Shown here in pieces: positions 56,949-64,000 of a DNA stretch of 64,000 nucleotides. The number at the start of each line of letters is the position of its first letter. The first letter of the stretch is position 1. Below the pieces are notes generated by a model. The model was not told where the DNA came from, ran no database searches, and saw only the letters and a program-made list of their open reading frames with translations. The translations under genes were made by a program, and so were the position numbers. Origin of the DNA: Novosphingobium jiangmenense (GTDB lineage Bacteria; Pseudomonadota; Alphaproteobacteria; Sphingomonadales; Sphingomonadaceae). Where the stretch lies: the NCBI RefSeq assembly GCF_015694345.1, contig NZ_JADQDC010000012.1:1-64000 (forward strand), in the 5' to 3' direction.

Positions 56949-57692
56949 ATGGCAAACTGGAACGACCCTCGGCCCACCGGAACGGGCTTCGGCGCGTCTC
57001 CGAGCCTTTCCGGCGCCTACGGCCGCGGCGAAGTGTTCGACGCCGGCCTGCGCCGTCACATGCTGTCGATCTATAACTACATGGCCTCGGGCGTGCTGCT
57101 CTCGGGCATCGTTGCGCTGCTCTCGGCGTCCACCGGTCTCACCGTCGCGCTGTTCGGTACGCCGCTGATCTGGCTGGTGATGCTCTCGCCGCTCGCATTC
57201 GTGATGTTCATGAGCTTTGGCGCAAACAAGTTCTCGACCACGGCCCTCCAGGGCATGTTCTGGGGCTTCGCCGTGGCCATGGGCCTGTCGCTGTCGACGA
57301 TCTTTCTCGTCTATACCGGCGCCTCGATCGCGACGACGTTCTTCGCCACCGCCGGTGCCTTCGCGGGTCTGAGCCTCTATGGCTACACCACCAAGAAGGA
57401 CCTGTCGGGCATGGGCAGCTTCCTGATCATGGGCGTCTTCGGCATCCTGATCGCGTCGCTGCTGAACATCTTCCTGAAGTCGTCGGGCCTCGCCTGGGCG
57501 ATCAGCTTCCTTGGCGTGCTGATCTTCGCAGGTCTTACCGCCTACGATACGCAGAAGCTCAAGGAGCAGTATGCCTACGTTGCCGGTACCGACTTCGCGG
57601 GCAAGGCCGTGGTCCTCGGTGCGCTGAGCCTCTACCTAGACTTCATCAACATGTTCCAGTTCCTGCTGCAGTTCATGGGCGACCGCCGCTGA
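56949..57692 (+). CDS. Bax inhibitor-1/YccA family membrane protein
   Basis: 247 residues from the ATG at 56949, with GGAG eight bases upstream. Seven predicted membrane helices follow a 35-residue cytoplasmic start (FDAGLRRHMLSIYNYMASGV). The last helices contain the family's LIFAGLTAYDTQKLKEQYAYV segment with the aspartate of the calcium/proton-sensing di-aspartyl pair. Bacterial members are pH-sensitive calcium leak channels or regulators of FtsH. Which one applies here is not determined. A terminator follows. Confidence 0.92.
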   Translation: MANWNDPRPTGTGFGASPSLSGAYGRGEVFDAGLRRHMLSIYNYMASGVLLSGIVALLSASTGLTVALFGTPLIWLVMLSPLAFVMFMSFGANKFSTTALQGMFWGFAVAMGLSLSTIFLVYTGASIATTFFATAGAFAGLSLYGYTTKKDLSGMGSFLIMGVFGILIASLLNIFLKSSGLAWAISFLGVLIFAGLTAYDTQKLKEQYAYVAGTDFAGKAVVLGALSLYLDFINMFQFLLQFMGDRR

Positions 57693-57723
57693 TCTGACGA
57701 AGCATCCGAACTGAACCGGATTG

Positions 57724-57757
57724 ACCCGGCGGACCGTAACGGTTCGCCGGGTTTTTC
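57724..57757 (+). terminator. Intrinsic terminator after the Bax-inhibitor-1 gene
   Basis: ACCCGGCG pairs with CGCCGGGT around an inner GACCGTAACGGTT hairpin, and TTTTCTTTT follows. Confidence 0.9.
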
Positions 57758-57905
57758 TTTTGTGGGGGATTCTCATTCCTGCGTAGTGACGCTAGGGTCT
57801 GCTTAATCTTGCATAAAGGATGGTTCGCGCAGCGTTTCCCTTGCTGCGACAACGGGATCGTCTGCCTGACACGGTTTCATGCGGAACCGGAATGGGGGAA
57901 TGCCA

Positions 57906-58637
57906 ATGTTTCGTTTTCGGCGCATCGTCGCGCCCAGTCTGCTGGTCACGGGTCTCGCCATCGGCCTTGCCTCTTGCGCGCCAACGCCGGTGCCACCTCC
58001 GCCGCCTCCGCCACCGCCGCCCAAGGTCGTGGTCATTCCGCCCAAGCCGAAGGCGCCGAACGGCGCTTCCGACAACATCGCCATCCCGCCGGCGGACGCC
58101 AGTGGCCTGCGCCAGTCGCTCAATCGCAACATCTCCTCGGCGCAGATGGTGTGGAACTTGCGTTCGGCCTACAACGTTGCCGCACTCAACTGCAGCGCTC
58201 CGGTCCATGCCGACATCCTGCCGCGCTACAAGGCGTTCCTGACGAACCACGCCAAGACGCTCAATGCCGTCAACAAGCGGCTCGATGCAGAGTTCAAGGC
58301 CAAGTACGGCGCCAAGTTCATCGCCCCGCGCGAGGCTTACATCACCGCAGTCTACAACCACTTCGCCCTGCCGCCGACGCTGTCCGATTTCTGTGACGCG
58401 GTCATGGCGGTCAGTCGCGATGGCGCCGCGGTGAAATCGGCCGATCTCGAAGCCTTTGCCGTGCGCAGCCTGCCCAACATCGAGGTCGTGTTCGACGACT
58501 TCTACCGCCGCTACGAGGTCTACCGGGCCGACCTTGCCATCTGGCAGGCAAAGTACGGCGGACTGATGAACCCGCCCCAGCAGGCGGTCAGCGTCTCGGC
58601 CGCGCCCGTCCCGGACCGCAGCGGGGCAGGGCACTGA
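57906..58637 (+). CDS. Lipoprotein with polyproline tether, unknown function
   Basis: 243 residues from the ATG at 57906, with GGGGGA seven bases upstream. Two earlier ATGs lack that spacing. The lipobox IGLASC gives a lipidated Cys. Directly after it comes APTPV, ten consecutive prolines and a Pro/Lys/Val stretch, then a helical domain from about residue 60 to the end. Two cysteines in that domain (ALNCSAP and SDFCDAV) may form a disulfide. Ten prolines in a row predict need for elongation factor P. I do not recognise the domain. Confidence 0.75.
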   Translation: MFRFRRIVAPSLLVTGLAIGLASCAPTPVPPPPPPPPPPKVVVIPPKPKAPNGASDNIAIPPADASGLRQSLNRNISSAQMVWNLRSAYNVAALNCSAPVHADILPRYKAFLTNHAKTLNAVNKRLDAEFKAKYGAKFIAPREAYITAVYNHFALPPTLSDFCDAVMAVSRDGAAVKSADLEAFAVRSLPNIEVVFDDFYRRYEVYRADLAIWQAKYGGLMNPPQQAVSVSAAPVPDRSGAGH

Positions 58638-58671
58638 CGGGGTCTGGCGAGCTCAAAAAATCCCTTTTCAG

Positions 58672-58706
58672 GCAGGGAGCGCTGCGCTAATGGCGGCGCT
58701 CCCTGC
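58672..58706. other. Strong hairpin upstream of the tRNA gene
   Basis: Perfect 11-base stem GCAGGGAGCGC / GCGCTCCCTGC with a 13-base loop. No T-run follows. It may end the lipoprotein transcript or guide processing of the tRNA precursor. Confidence 0.5.
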
Positions 58707-58734
58707 AGTATCGCTGCGGGGCGATACCGGGAAC

Positions 58735-58810
<76 letters not shown>

Positions 58811-58818
58811 GGTATCAT

Positions 58819-58853
58819 CGAACCGCCTGATATGGCAGGCGCCTTGCGGTTCG
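58819..58853. other. Hairpin between tRNA-Ala and obgE
   Basis: CGAACCGC pairs with GCGGTTCG around an inner GCCTG-type hairpin. There is no T-run. It may be a tRNA processing or weak termination structure. Confidence 0.4.
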
Positions 58854-58944
58854 GCGTTACAAGCTCTCCATGAACGGGTAAAAGGCTCGCTTCCGGGGCG
58901 GCAGACGCATTTGCTCCGGGCCTGTCATTGGAACAGTTACCCGC

Positions 58945-60003
58945 ATGCACTTTCTCGATCAGGCCAAGATTTTCATCCGTTCCGGGCAAGGCGGCCCCGG
59001 CGCGGTCAGCTTCCGGCGCGAGAAGTACGTCGAATACGGCGGCCCCGATGGCGGCAACGGCGGCAAGGGCGGCGACATCATCTTCGAGGCGGTGACCGGC
59101 CTAAATACCCTGATCGACTTCCGCTATACCCAGCACTTCAAGGCGCAGCGGGGCGGCGGTGGCATGGGCCAAAACCGCACGGGCGCAGGCGGCAACGATC
59201 TCGTCATCAAGGTGCCCGTGGGCACGCAAGTGCTCGACGATGACCGCGAAACCGTGCTGCTCGACATGACGGAAGTGGGCGAACAGAAGGTCCTGCTGCG
59301 CGGTGGTGATGGTGGGCGCGGCAACGCCTCCTACAAGTCCTCCACGAACCGTGCCCCCCGCCAGCATGGCCCCGGCTGGCCGGGCGAGGAAATGTACGTC
59401 TGGTTGCGCCTGAAGCTGCTGGCGGACGCTGGTCTGGTCGGCCTGCCCAATGCGGGCAAGTCCACCTTCATCAACCAGATCACCAACACCAAGGCCAAGG
59501 TTGGCGACTACGCCTTCACAACGCTACGCCCGCAACTCGGCGTCGTGCGCCACCGCAACCGCGAGTTCGTGCTGGCCGACATCCCTGGCCTGATCGAAGG
59601 CGCAGCCGACGGCGCCGGCATTGGCGACCGCTTCCTCGGCCATATCGAACGCTGTCGCGTGCTGATCCACCTGATCGACATCCACAGCGAGACCGATCCC
59701 GTCGAGGCCATGCAGATCGTCGAGGGTGAGCTTGAGGCCTACGGCGCGGGGCTCGATGAAAAGCCCCGCCTGATCGCGCTCAACAAGATCGACCTTGTCG
59801 ATGCCGAACTGGTCAAGGCCTTCACCAAGGAACTGCGCGAAGCAGGCGCACGCAAGGTCTATCCGATCTCCGGCGCAACGGGGAAGGGCATGGACGCCTT
59901 GCTCGATGCCGTGCTCGAACACCTGCCCGTCGCCACGGTGACCGAGCGCCCGACCGGCGAGGTGGAAGACGAGGGCGACCAGAAGCCGTGGTCGCCGATC
60001 TGA
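58945..60003 (+). CDS. obgE: Obg-family GTPase
   Basis: 352 residues. The Obg fold at residues 1-158 has the many glycine-rich turns expected ([13 protein letters not shown]). The G domain begins near 160, with G1 GLPNAGKST, the TTLRPQLG switch region, G3 DIPGLIEGA and NKID for guanine. It acts in 50S assembly and stress control. The C-terminal extension after the G domain is only about 20 residues. The downstream gene is proB, as in many proteobacteria. Confidence 0.97.
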   Translation: MHFLDQAKIFIRSGQGGPGAVSFRREKYVEYGGPDGGNGGKGGDIIFEAVTGLNTLIDFRYTQHFKAQRGGGGMGQNRTGAGGNDLVIKVPVGTQVLDDDRETVLLDMTEVGEQKVLLRGGDGGRGNASYKSSTNRAPRQHGPGWPGEEMYVWLRLKLLADAGLVGLPNAGKSTFINQITNTKAKVGDYAFTTLRPQLGVVRHRNREFVLADIPGLIEGAADGAGIGDRFLGHIERCRVLIHLIDIHSETDPVEAMQIVEGELEAYGAGLDEKPRLIALNKIDLVDAELVKAFTKELREAGARKVYPISGATGKGMDALLDAVLEHLPVATVTERPTGEVEDEGDQKPWSPI

Positions 60004-60073
60004 TCGCCCAAGCGCTCTTCCGGCAGGACCGGCAACCCTTCACGCATCGTCACAAATACCCTAAGCGGCCCTC

Positions 60074-61207
60074 ATGAAGATCAGCCAGCTTGTCCACCTG
60101 ACAGACGCCAAGACCTGCCCGCGCCTCGTGGTCAAGGTCGGCTCGGCCCTGCTAGTGGGCAAGGATGGCGCGCCGCGCCGGGAATGGCTGACGGCGCTGG
60201 TCGCCGAGATTGCAGCGGCCCGCGCGGCCGGACAGGAAGTGATCGTCGTCTCCTCCGGCGCCATCGCGTTGGGCGCGCGCAAGCTCGGTCTCGCCAAGGG
60301 CGGGCGTGGTAGCCTTTCGGATGCGCAAGCAGCTGCCTCTGTCGGGCAGATCGCGCTCGCCGGACTTTGGGCCGAACTCCTCGCCGCCCACGGCCTCACC
60401 GCCGCGCAGATACTCCTGACGCTCGAGGACCTCGAGGACCGTCGCCGCTATCTCAACGCCACGGCAACGCTCGGCACCTTGCTTGCGGCTGGCGCAGTTC
60501 CGGTGATCAACGAGAACGACTCTGTCGCCACTCAGGAAATCCGTTTCGGCGACAACGACCGCCTTGCCGCCCGTGTCGGGCAGGCGGCGGGCGCTTCAGG
60601 CGTGCTGCTGCTTTCAGACATCGACGGCCTCTATGACCGTGACCCGCGACAGCCCGGCGCCGTCCGCATTCCGGTGGTGAAAGGCGTCACGCCCGAAATT
60701 CACGCCATGGCTACGGGCGGCTCCTCCTCCGGCCTCGGCTCGGGCGGCATGACGTCCAAGCTGCAGGCGGCCGAGATTGCAGAGCTTGCCGGCATGGCGC
60801 TGGCGATCATCGACGGCCAGCCGACGTCGCCCATCGCCACGGCGATGAGCGCCGAGCGCGGCACCCTGTTCCTGCCGCGCGGGCGCAAGCAGGCGCGCAA
60901 GGCCTGGCTGGGCGGCCGCATGCGGATGCGCGGGAGCGTTCTCGTCGATGCCGGTGCCGCCGCAGCCCTCAAGCGCGGCTCCAGCCTGCTTGCCGCCGGA
61001 ATCACCGGCGTCGAGGGCGATTTCCAGCGCGGCGATGCCATCGCGGTGATCGGCCCGGATGGCGAGACTTTGGCGCGTGGCCTCTCGGAGTACGATGCGG
61101 GCGAGTGTAGCCGCCTCAAGGGCCGCCACAGCCGCGAGCACGAAGACATCCTCGGCTACGCCCCACGTTCGGCCCTGATCCATCGCGACCAGATGGTGCT
61201 GCTGTAA
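60074..61207 (+). CDS. proB: Glutamate 5-kinase
   Basis: 377 residues. First step of proline synthesis. N-terminal amino-acid-kinase domain (LVVKVGSALLVG, VVSSGAIALGARKLG, INENDSVATQEIRFGDNDRLAA) and a C-terminal PUA domain after about residue 285 (GSVLVDAGAAAALKRGSSLLAAGI). Its stop and the following start share one base. Confidence 0.97.
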   Translation: MKISQLVHLTDAKTCPRLVVKVGSALLVGKDGAPRREWLTALVAEIAAARAAGQEVIVVSSGAIALGARKLGLAKGGRGSLSDAQAAASVGQIALAGLWAELLAAHGLTAAQILLTLEDLEDRRRYLNATATLGTLLAAGAVPVINENDSVATQEIRFGDNDRLAARVGQAAGASGVLLLSDIDGLYDRDPRQPGAVRIPVVKGVTPEIHAMATGGSSSGLGSGGMTSKLQAAEIAELAGMALAIIDGQPTSPIATAMSAERGTLFLPRGRKQARKAWLGGRMRMRGSVLVDAGAAAALKRGSSLLAAGITGVEGDFQRGDAIAVIGPDGETLARGLSEYDAGECSRLKGRHSREHEDILGYAPRSALIHRDQMVLL

Positions 61208-62127
61208 TGGCAGCGGAATTGCTGGCGATTACCGGGGCCACCGGCTTCGTCGGCCAGACCGTGCTCGATTATGCCGCTCGCGCCGGGATAGAGGTCCGCG
61301 CACTTGCCCGCCGCCCGCAGGATGCCCGCGCCGGGGTGGAGTGGGTGCAGGGTGATCTGAATGACAAGCGCGCCCTGCAGCGCCTCGTCGGCCGCGCCAG
61401 CGTGGTCCTGCACATCGCGGGCGTTGTGAATGCGCCGGACGAGAAGGGCTTCGAGGACGGCAACGTCTGGGGCACGCTGAACGTCGTCAACGCCGCGCTG
61501 GAAGCCGGCGTGCCGCGCTTCGTCCACGTCTCCTCGCTCTCCGCGCGAGAGCCGGACCTGTCGGTCTACGGGCGCTCCAAGCTGCGCGGCGAAAAGATCG
61601 TCAAGGCCAGCAGTCTCGACTGGACGGTGGTGCGCCCGCCCGCCGTCTATGGCCCGCGCGATACCGAGATGTTCGAGCTGTTCAAGCTTGCGCGCCGCGG
61701 CATTGTGCCCTTGCCACCGCAGGGCCATCTCTCGATCATCCACGTTAACGATTTGGCGCGGCTGCTGCTCGCCCTGATCCCCGGCGGCGAAGACGTCACG
61801 CATCTGACCTTCGAGCCTGACGACGGCACCCCCGGTGGCTGGACCCACAACGATCTCGCCAAGGCCATCGGCATGGCCGTCGGCAAGCGCGCCACCGCGG
61901 TCAACCTCCCTGCCAGCGTCCTGCGCCTCGGTGCCAAGCTCGACGCGGCCTTCCGCGGCAAGGGCGCCAAGCTCACGCTCGACCGCGTCGGCTACATGTG
62001 CCACCCCGATTGGCGCGCGGGCGAAGGCAACCAGCCTCCGCCGGAGCGATGGCTGCCCCAGGTCGAAACCGCGATGGGCCTGCATGCAACGGCTGCGTGG
62101 TATCGCGAGGCTGGGTGGTTGAAGTGA
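61207..62127 (+). CDS. NAD(P)-binding epimerase/NDUFA9-like protein
   Basis: 306 residues. Rossmann motif ITGATGFVGQTVL at residues 8-20. No YxxxK pair fully matches classical SDR, but VYGRSKLRGEKI contains Tyr-x-x-x-Lys. DWTVVRPPAVYGPRDTEMFE is typical of atypical or extended SDRs related to complex I assembly subunit NDUFA9 and sugar epimerases. The C-terminal part is divergent. It is translationally coupled to proB (one-base overlap). Confidence 0.82.
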   Translation: MAAELLAITGATGFVGQTVLDYAARAGIEVRALARRPQDARAGVEWVQGDLNDKRALQRLVGRASVVLHIAGVVNAPDEKGFEDGNVWGTLNVVNAALEAGVPRFVHVSSLSAREPDLSVYGRSKLRGEKIVKASSLDWTVVRPPAVYGPRDTEMFELFKLARRGIVPLPPQGHLSIIHVNDLARLLLALIPGGEDVTHLTFEPDDGTPGGWTHNDLAKAIGMAVGKRATAVNLPASVLRLGAKLDAAFRGKGAKLTLDRVGYMCHPDWRAGEGNQPPPERWLPQVETAMGLHATAAWYREAGWLK

Positions 62128-62131
62128 AAAT

Positions 62132-62153
62132 GTGCTGAAAAGCACTGTTGTTT
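62132..62153 (+). terminator. Weak terminator after the epimerase-like gene
   Basis: Stem GTGCT-GAAA-AGCAC followed by TGTTGTTT. The stem is only five pairs long. Confidence 0.5.
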
Positions 62154-62155
62154 CG

Positions 62156-62174
62156 ATAAATCACGGTTAACCAT
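62156..62174 (+). promoter_or_regulatory. CtrA-box-like motif upstream of the TPR gene
   Basis: ATAA, seven bases, then TTAACCAT: only the first base differs from the CtrA consensus TTAA-N7-TTAACCAT. It lies 33-51 bases before the TPR gene start, a position where CtrA can activate or repress. Confidence 0.5.
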
Positions 62175-62206
62175 TGCCTCGAAACTGGATGTTTCGGGGG
62201 CGGGGC

Positions 62207-64000
62207 ATGGGAAGATCGATATGGCTGGCGGCACTTCTGGTGGCAGGCACGCCGTCGCCCTCATTCGCAACGGACACTCCGAGCAAATCCGCGCCGAGCC
62301 TTGTCGACGAGGTCAAGGCGCTCAAAACCATGGACACCGCCGGCAAGCCGGCAGAGGCGCTCGCAAGGATCGACGCGGTGCTTGCACGGGCCCGCAAGGC
62401 TAGAGGCATCGAACGGATCGACCTGATCTACGCCGAGGCAAGCCGCGCCAACGCGCTGTTCTGGCTGGATCGTTACGACGAGGCCCTTGCGATCTATCAT
62501 GGGCTCGAAGCGGAGCTTGAGTCAGGAAAGTATCCGATGACGCCGGACCGAGCCGAACTCGTCAACAACATCGGCTCGCTCTACTCCTCCCTTGGTCGGC
62601 TTGAAGAGGCCATGCGTTACAAAGTGCGCGCTCTCGATCTTACTGCGCAGACGGCGGGTACGGAAAGCATCGAGTACGCCTCGGCGCTTTATGGCACCGC
62701 TCTTGTCGAGTTCCGTCAAGGAGAGCCCTTGAAAGCGCTCCCACGCGTGCGAGAGGCCCTACGCATTGCTCGGGCCCACGCGAACCTTACCGGAGACGAT
62801 GTCGAACAGCCTGCGATCTTCGGGCTCAGCCTCGCCGCCTTGCTCATTCAGTCCGGAGACACCGCCTCGTCGATAGAGCCGGCCAGAGAAGCTGCGGTCT
62901 GGGCTGAAACGCATCTTGGTGAAGATCACCGCGTAACTATGGCCGCGCTCAACCAGCTCGGTGCCTCGCTGAGCGATTCCGGACTCTATGCACAAGCCAT
63001 TCCGGTAATTCGACGTACACTGGACCTGCGCGTCAAGGCGTACCCGCCGGGACATACCGACATTGCCTTTTCGCTGAGCGCCTTGGGCTTCGCCCTCGAC
63101 AATTCGGGACACAAGGAAGAGGCGCTGCCATTCTACGAGCGCGCGGCGGAGATATTCGAAAAGAGCGACAACAAGAACAATCCGACTATTGCTGCTACGG
63201 CAATCGGCCAGGTCGCGCGTCTTGCGTCATGGCGCGGCGACAGGGCTGCGTCGCTCGCGCTGCGCGAGAAAGCTCTCCGCATCGGTCGCGAACGGTCAGC
63301 CTCTGGCGAGCATCCCGACGTGCTGCTGGCAGAGGTGAACCTTGCTCGCGAATACATAGCCAACAACCGATCCGACGATGCCATGCCGTTGCTCGTCCAT
63401 GCCAACGCTGCCTTTCCCAAGCGCGCTCTCGAATCCAATGCGCGTCGTCTTGCCGGGCTGGTCTTTGCCGAACAGATCTCGGCTGCAAAAGGCGATGCGG
63501 TTGGCGCTCTCGCTCGTACGGTCCAGGCGCTTGCGCCCGCGCGCACCCGGTTGCTCGACCGCGCCACCCCCAGAAGCGAAGTGACGCGACTGGCGGAGCA
63601 GTATCATTTCCTTTTCGTCCAGCAGGCTCGCCTCGCCATGGCCGCGAACGATCCCGCCCAGGCGTTCGAGGCACTGCAGCTGGCCAACCTCGGCGATCTG
63701 CAAAGCGCAATGTCGAGTCAGGCCATGCTGCGGGCCGCCGACAGTGTCGAGGCTACTGAGGTAATCCGCCGCTATCAGTCGCTCGCCGCCGATGGCGCGC
63801 GACTGCGCCGCACGCTCAATGCGCAAGTCGCTGCGGGGAAGGCCGACACAGTCGAGGAGATCAATCGCCAGCTCGCCGATATCGACGCCCGGATCCGTGT
63901 AGAGGACGCGCACCTGGCAGCGCTTATCCCCGGCTATTCGCTCCAGACCGCCGTCGAGCCGGCGTCGCTTGCCGCCGCGCAGAATTCGCTGGGCAAAGGG
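62207..64000 (+). CDS. Exported tetratricopeptide-repeat protein, truncated by the window edge (possible CHAT protein)
   Basis: The first 598 residues are visible and the frame is still open at base 64000. A signal peptide is likely (MGRSIWLAALLVAGTPSPSFA). From about residue 35 to 470 there are repeated helical pairs with TPR features, for example ELVNNIGSLYSSLGRLEEAM, ALNQLGASLSDSGLYAQAIP and SLSALGFALDNSGHKEEALP. From 500 on comes a charged coiled region (RRYQSLAADGARLRRTLNAQ) and then LIPGYSLQTAVEPASLAAAQNSL. TPR proteins with this end usually continue into a CHAT caspase-like protease domain. The window does not show it. Rare codons (AGA, ATA, CTA) occur, unlike the neighbours. Confidence 0.85.
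   Translation, partial: MGRSIWLAALLVAGTPSPSFATDTPSKSAPSLVDEVKALKTMDTAGKPAEALARIDAVLARARKARGIERIDLIYAEASRANALFWLDRYDEALAIYHGLEAELESGKYPMTPDRAELVNNIGSLYSSLGRLEEAMRYKVRALDLTAQTAGTESIEYASALYGTALVEFRQGEPLKALPRVREALRIARAHANLTGDDVEQPAIFGLSLAALLIQSGDTASSIEPAREAAVWAETHLGEDHRVTMAALNQLGASLSDSGLYAQAIPVIRRTLDLRVKAYPPGHTDIAFSLSALGFALDNSGHKEEALPFYERAAEIFEKSDNKNNPTIAATAIGQVARLASWRGDRAASLALREKALRIGRERSASGEHPDVLLAEVNLAREYIANNRSDDAMPLLVHANAAFPKRALESNARRLAGLVFAEQISAAKGDAVGALARTVQALAPARTRLLDRATPRSEVTRLAEQYHFLFVQQARLAMAANDPAQAFEALQLANLGDLQSAMSSQAMLRAADSVEATEVIRRYQSLAADGARLRRTLNAQVAAGKADTVEEINRQLADIDARIRVEDAHLAALIPGYSLQTAVEPASLAAAQNSLGKG

Overview
The window is a high-GC chromosomal segment that looks like an alphaproteobacterium of the order Sphingomonadales, most probably Novosphingobium or a close relative. 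The evidence is a circularly permuted two-piece tmRNA with the tag ANDNEALALAA, meso-DAP-type MurE, FtsZ and FtsL with long alphaproteobacterial-style linkers, a TPR/SPOR protein next to ftsZ, two beta-oxidation gene sets, and several families of intergenic palindromes. The genus is an inference. There is no prophage, transposase, CRISPR array or defence island.

Layout. 1-394 holds only palindromic repeats. 395-7456 (minus strand) carries an HD-domain protein and then a fatty-acid/CoA operon read from the thioesterase: thioesterase, serine hydrolase, 3-hydroxyacyl-CoA dehydrogenase, acyl-CoA ligase, thiolase. 7597-15438 holds a sugar MFS transporter, a LysR regulator divergent from glutathione-dependent formaldehyde dehydrogenase, an SDR, a lemA/TPM/TPM/Nudix operon and mscL. 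ssrA (tmRNA) and a small membrane protein follow. 16241-19758 is an arginine succinyltransferase operon (an M20 hydrolase, astA, astB). A PfpI protein and parC come next.

22811-29781 is a second CoA-metabolism cluster: a LysR regulator divergent from SDR, acyl-CoA dehydrogenase, CoA-transferase, thiolase and acyl-CoA dehydrogenase. Neither CoA cluster contains an enoyl-CoA hydratase. 29955-33743 has a pterin dehydratase, ccmA-ccmB, a cysteine synthase and two envelope proteins of unknown role.

34054-52947 is a complete division and cell wall (dcw) cluster: mraZ-rsmH-ftsL-ftsI-murE-murF-mraY-murD-ftsW-murG-murC-murB-ddl-ftsQ-ftsA-ftsZ. Eleven of the twelve junctions from mraZ to ddl are four-base ATGA/GTGA overlaps. 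The genes build lipid II (murC, D, E, F, mraY, murG, murB, ddl), polymerise and cross-link it at the septum (ftsW, ftsI) and organise the divisome (ftsL, ftsQ, ftsA, ftsZ). A SPOR protein follows immediately.

55439-64000 holds a YbjN-like protein, proC, a Bax-inhibitor-1 family membrane protein, a polyproline lipoprotein, tRNA-Ala(CGC), obgE, proB, a NAD(P)-binding epimerase-like protein and the start of a large exported TPR protein cut by the window edge.

The window is mostly core genome. The points most worth a second look are an FtsA whose actin-type phosphate loops look degenerate, an FtsL with a very long basic tail, a 10-bp-periodic array upstream of mraZ, a palindromic repeat that supplies and may hide a ribosome binding site, and an M20 hydrolase that may replace AstE.
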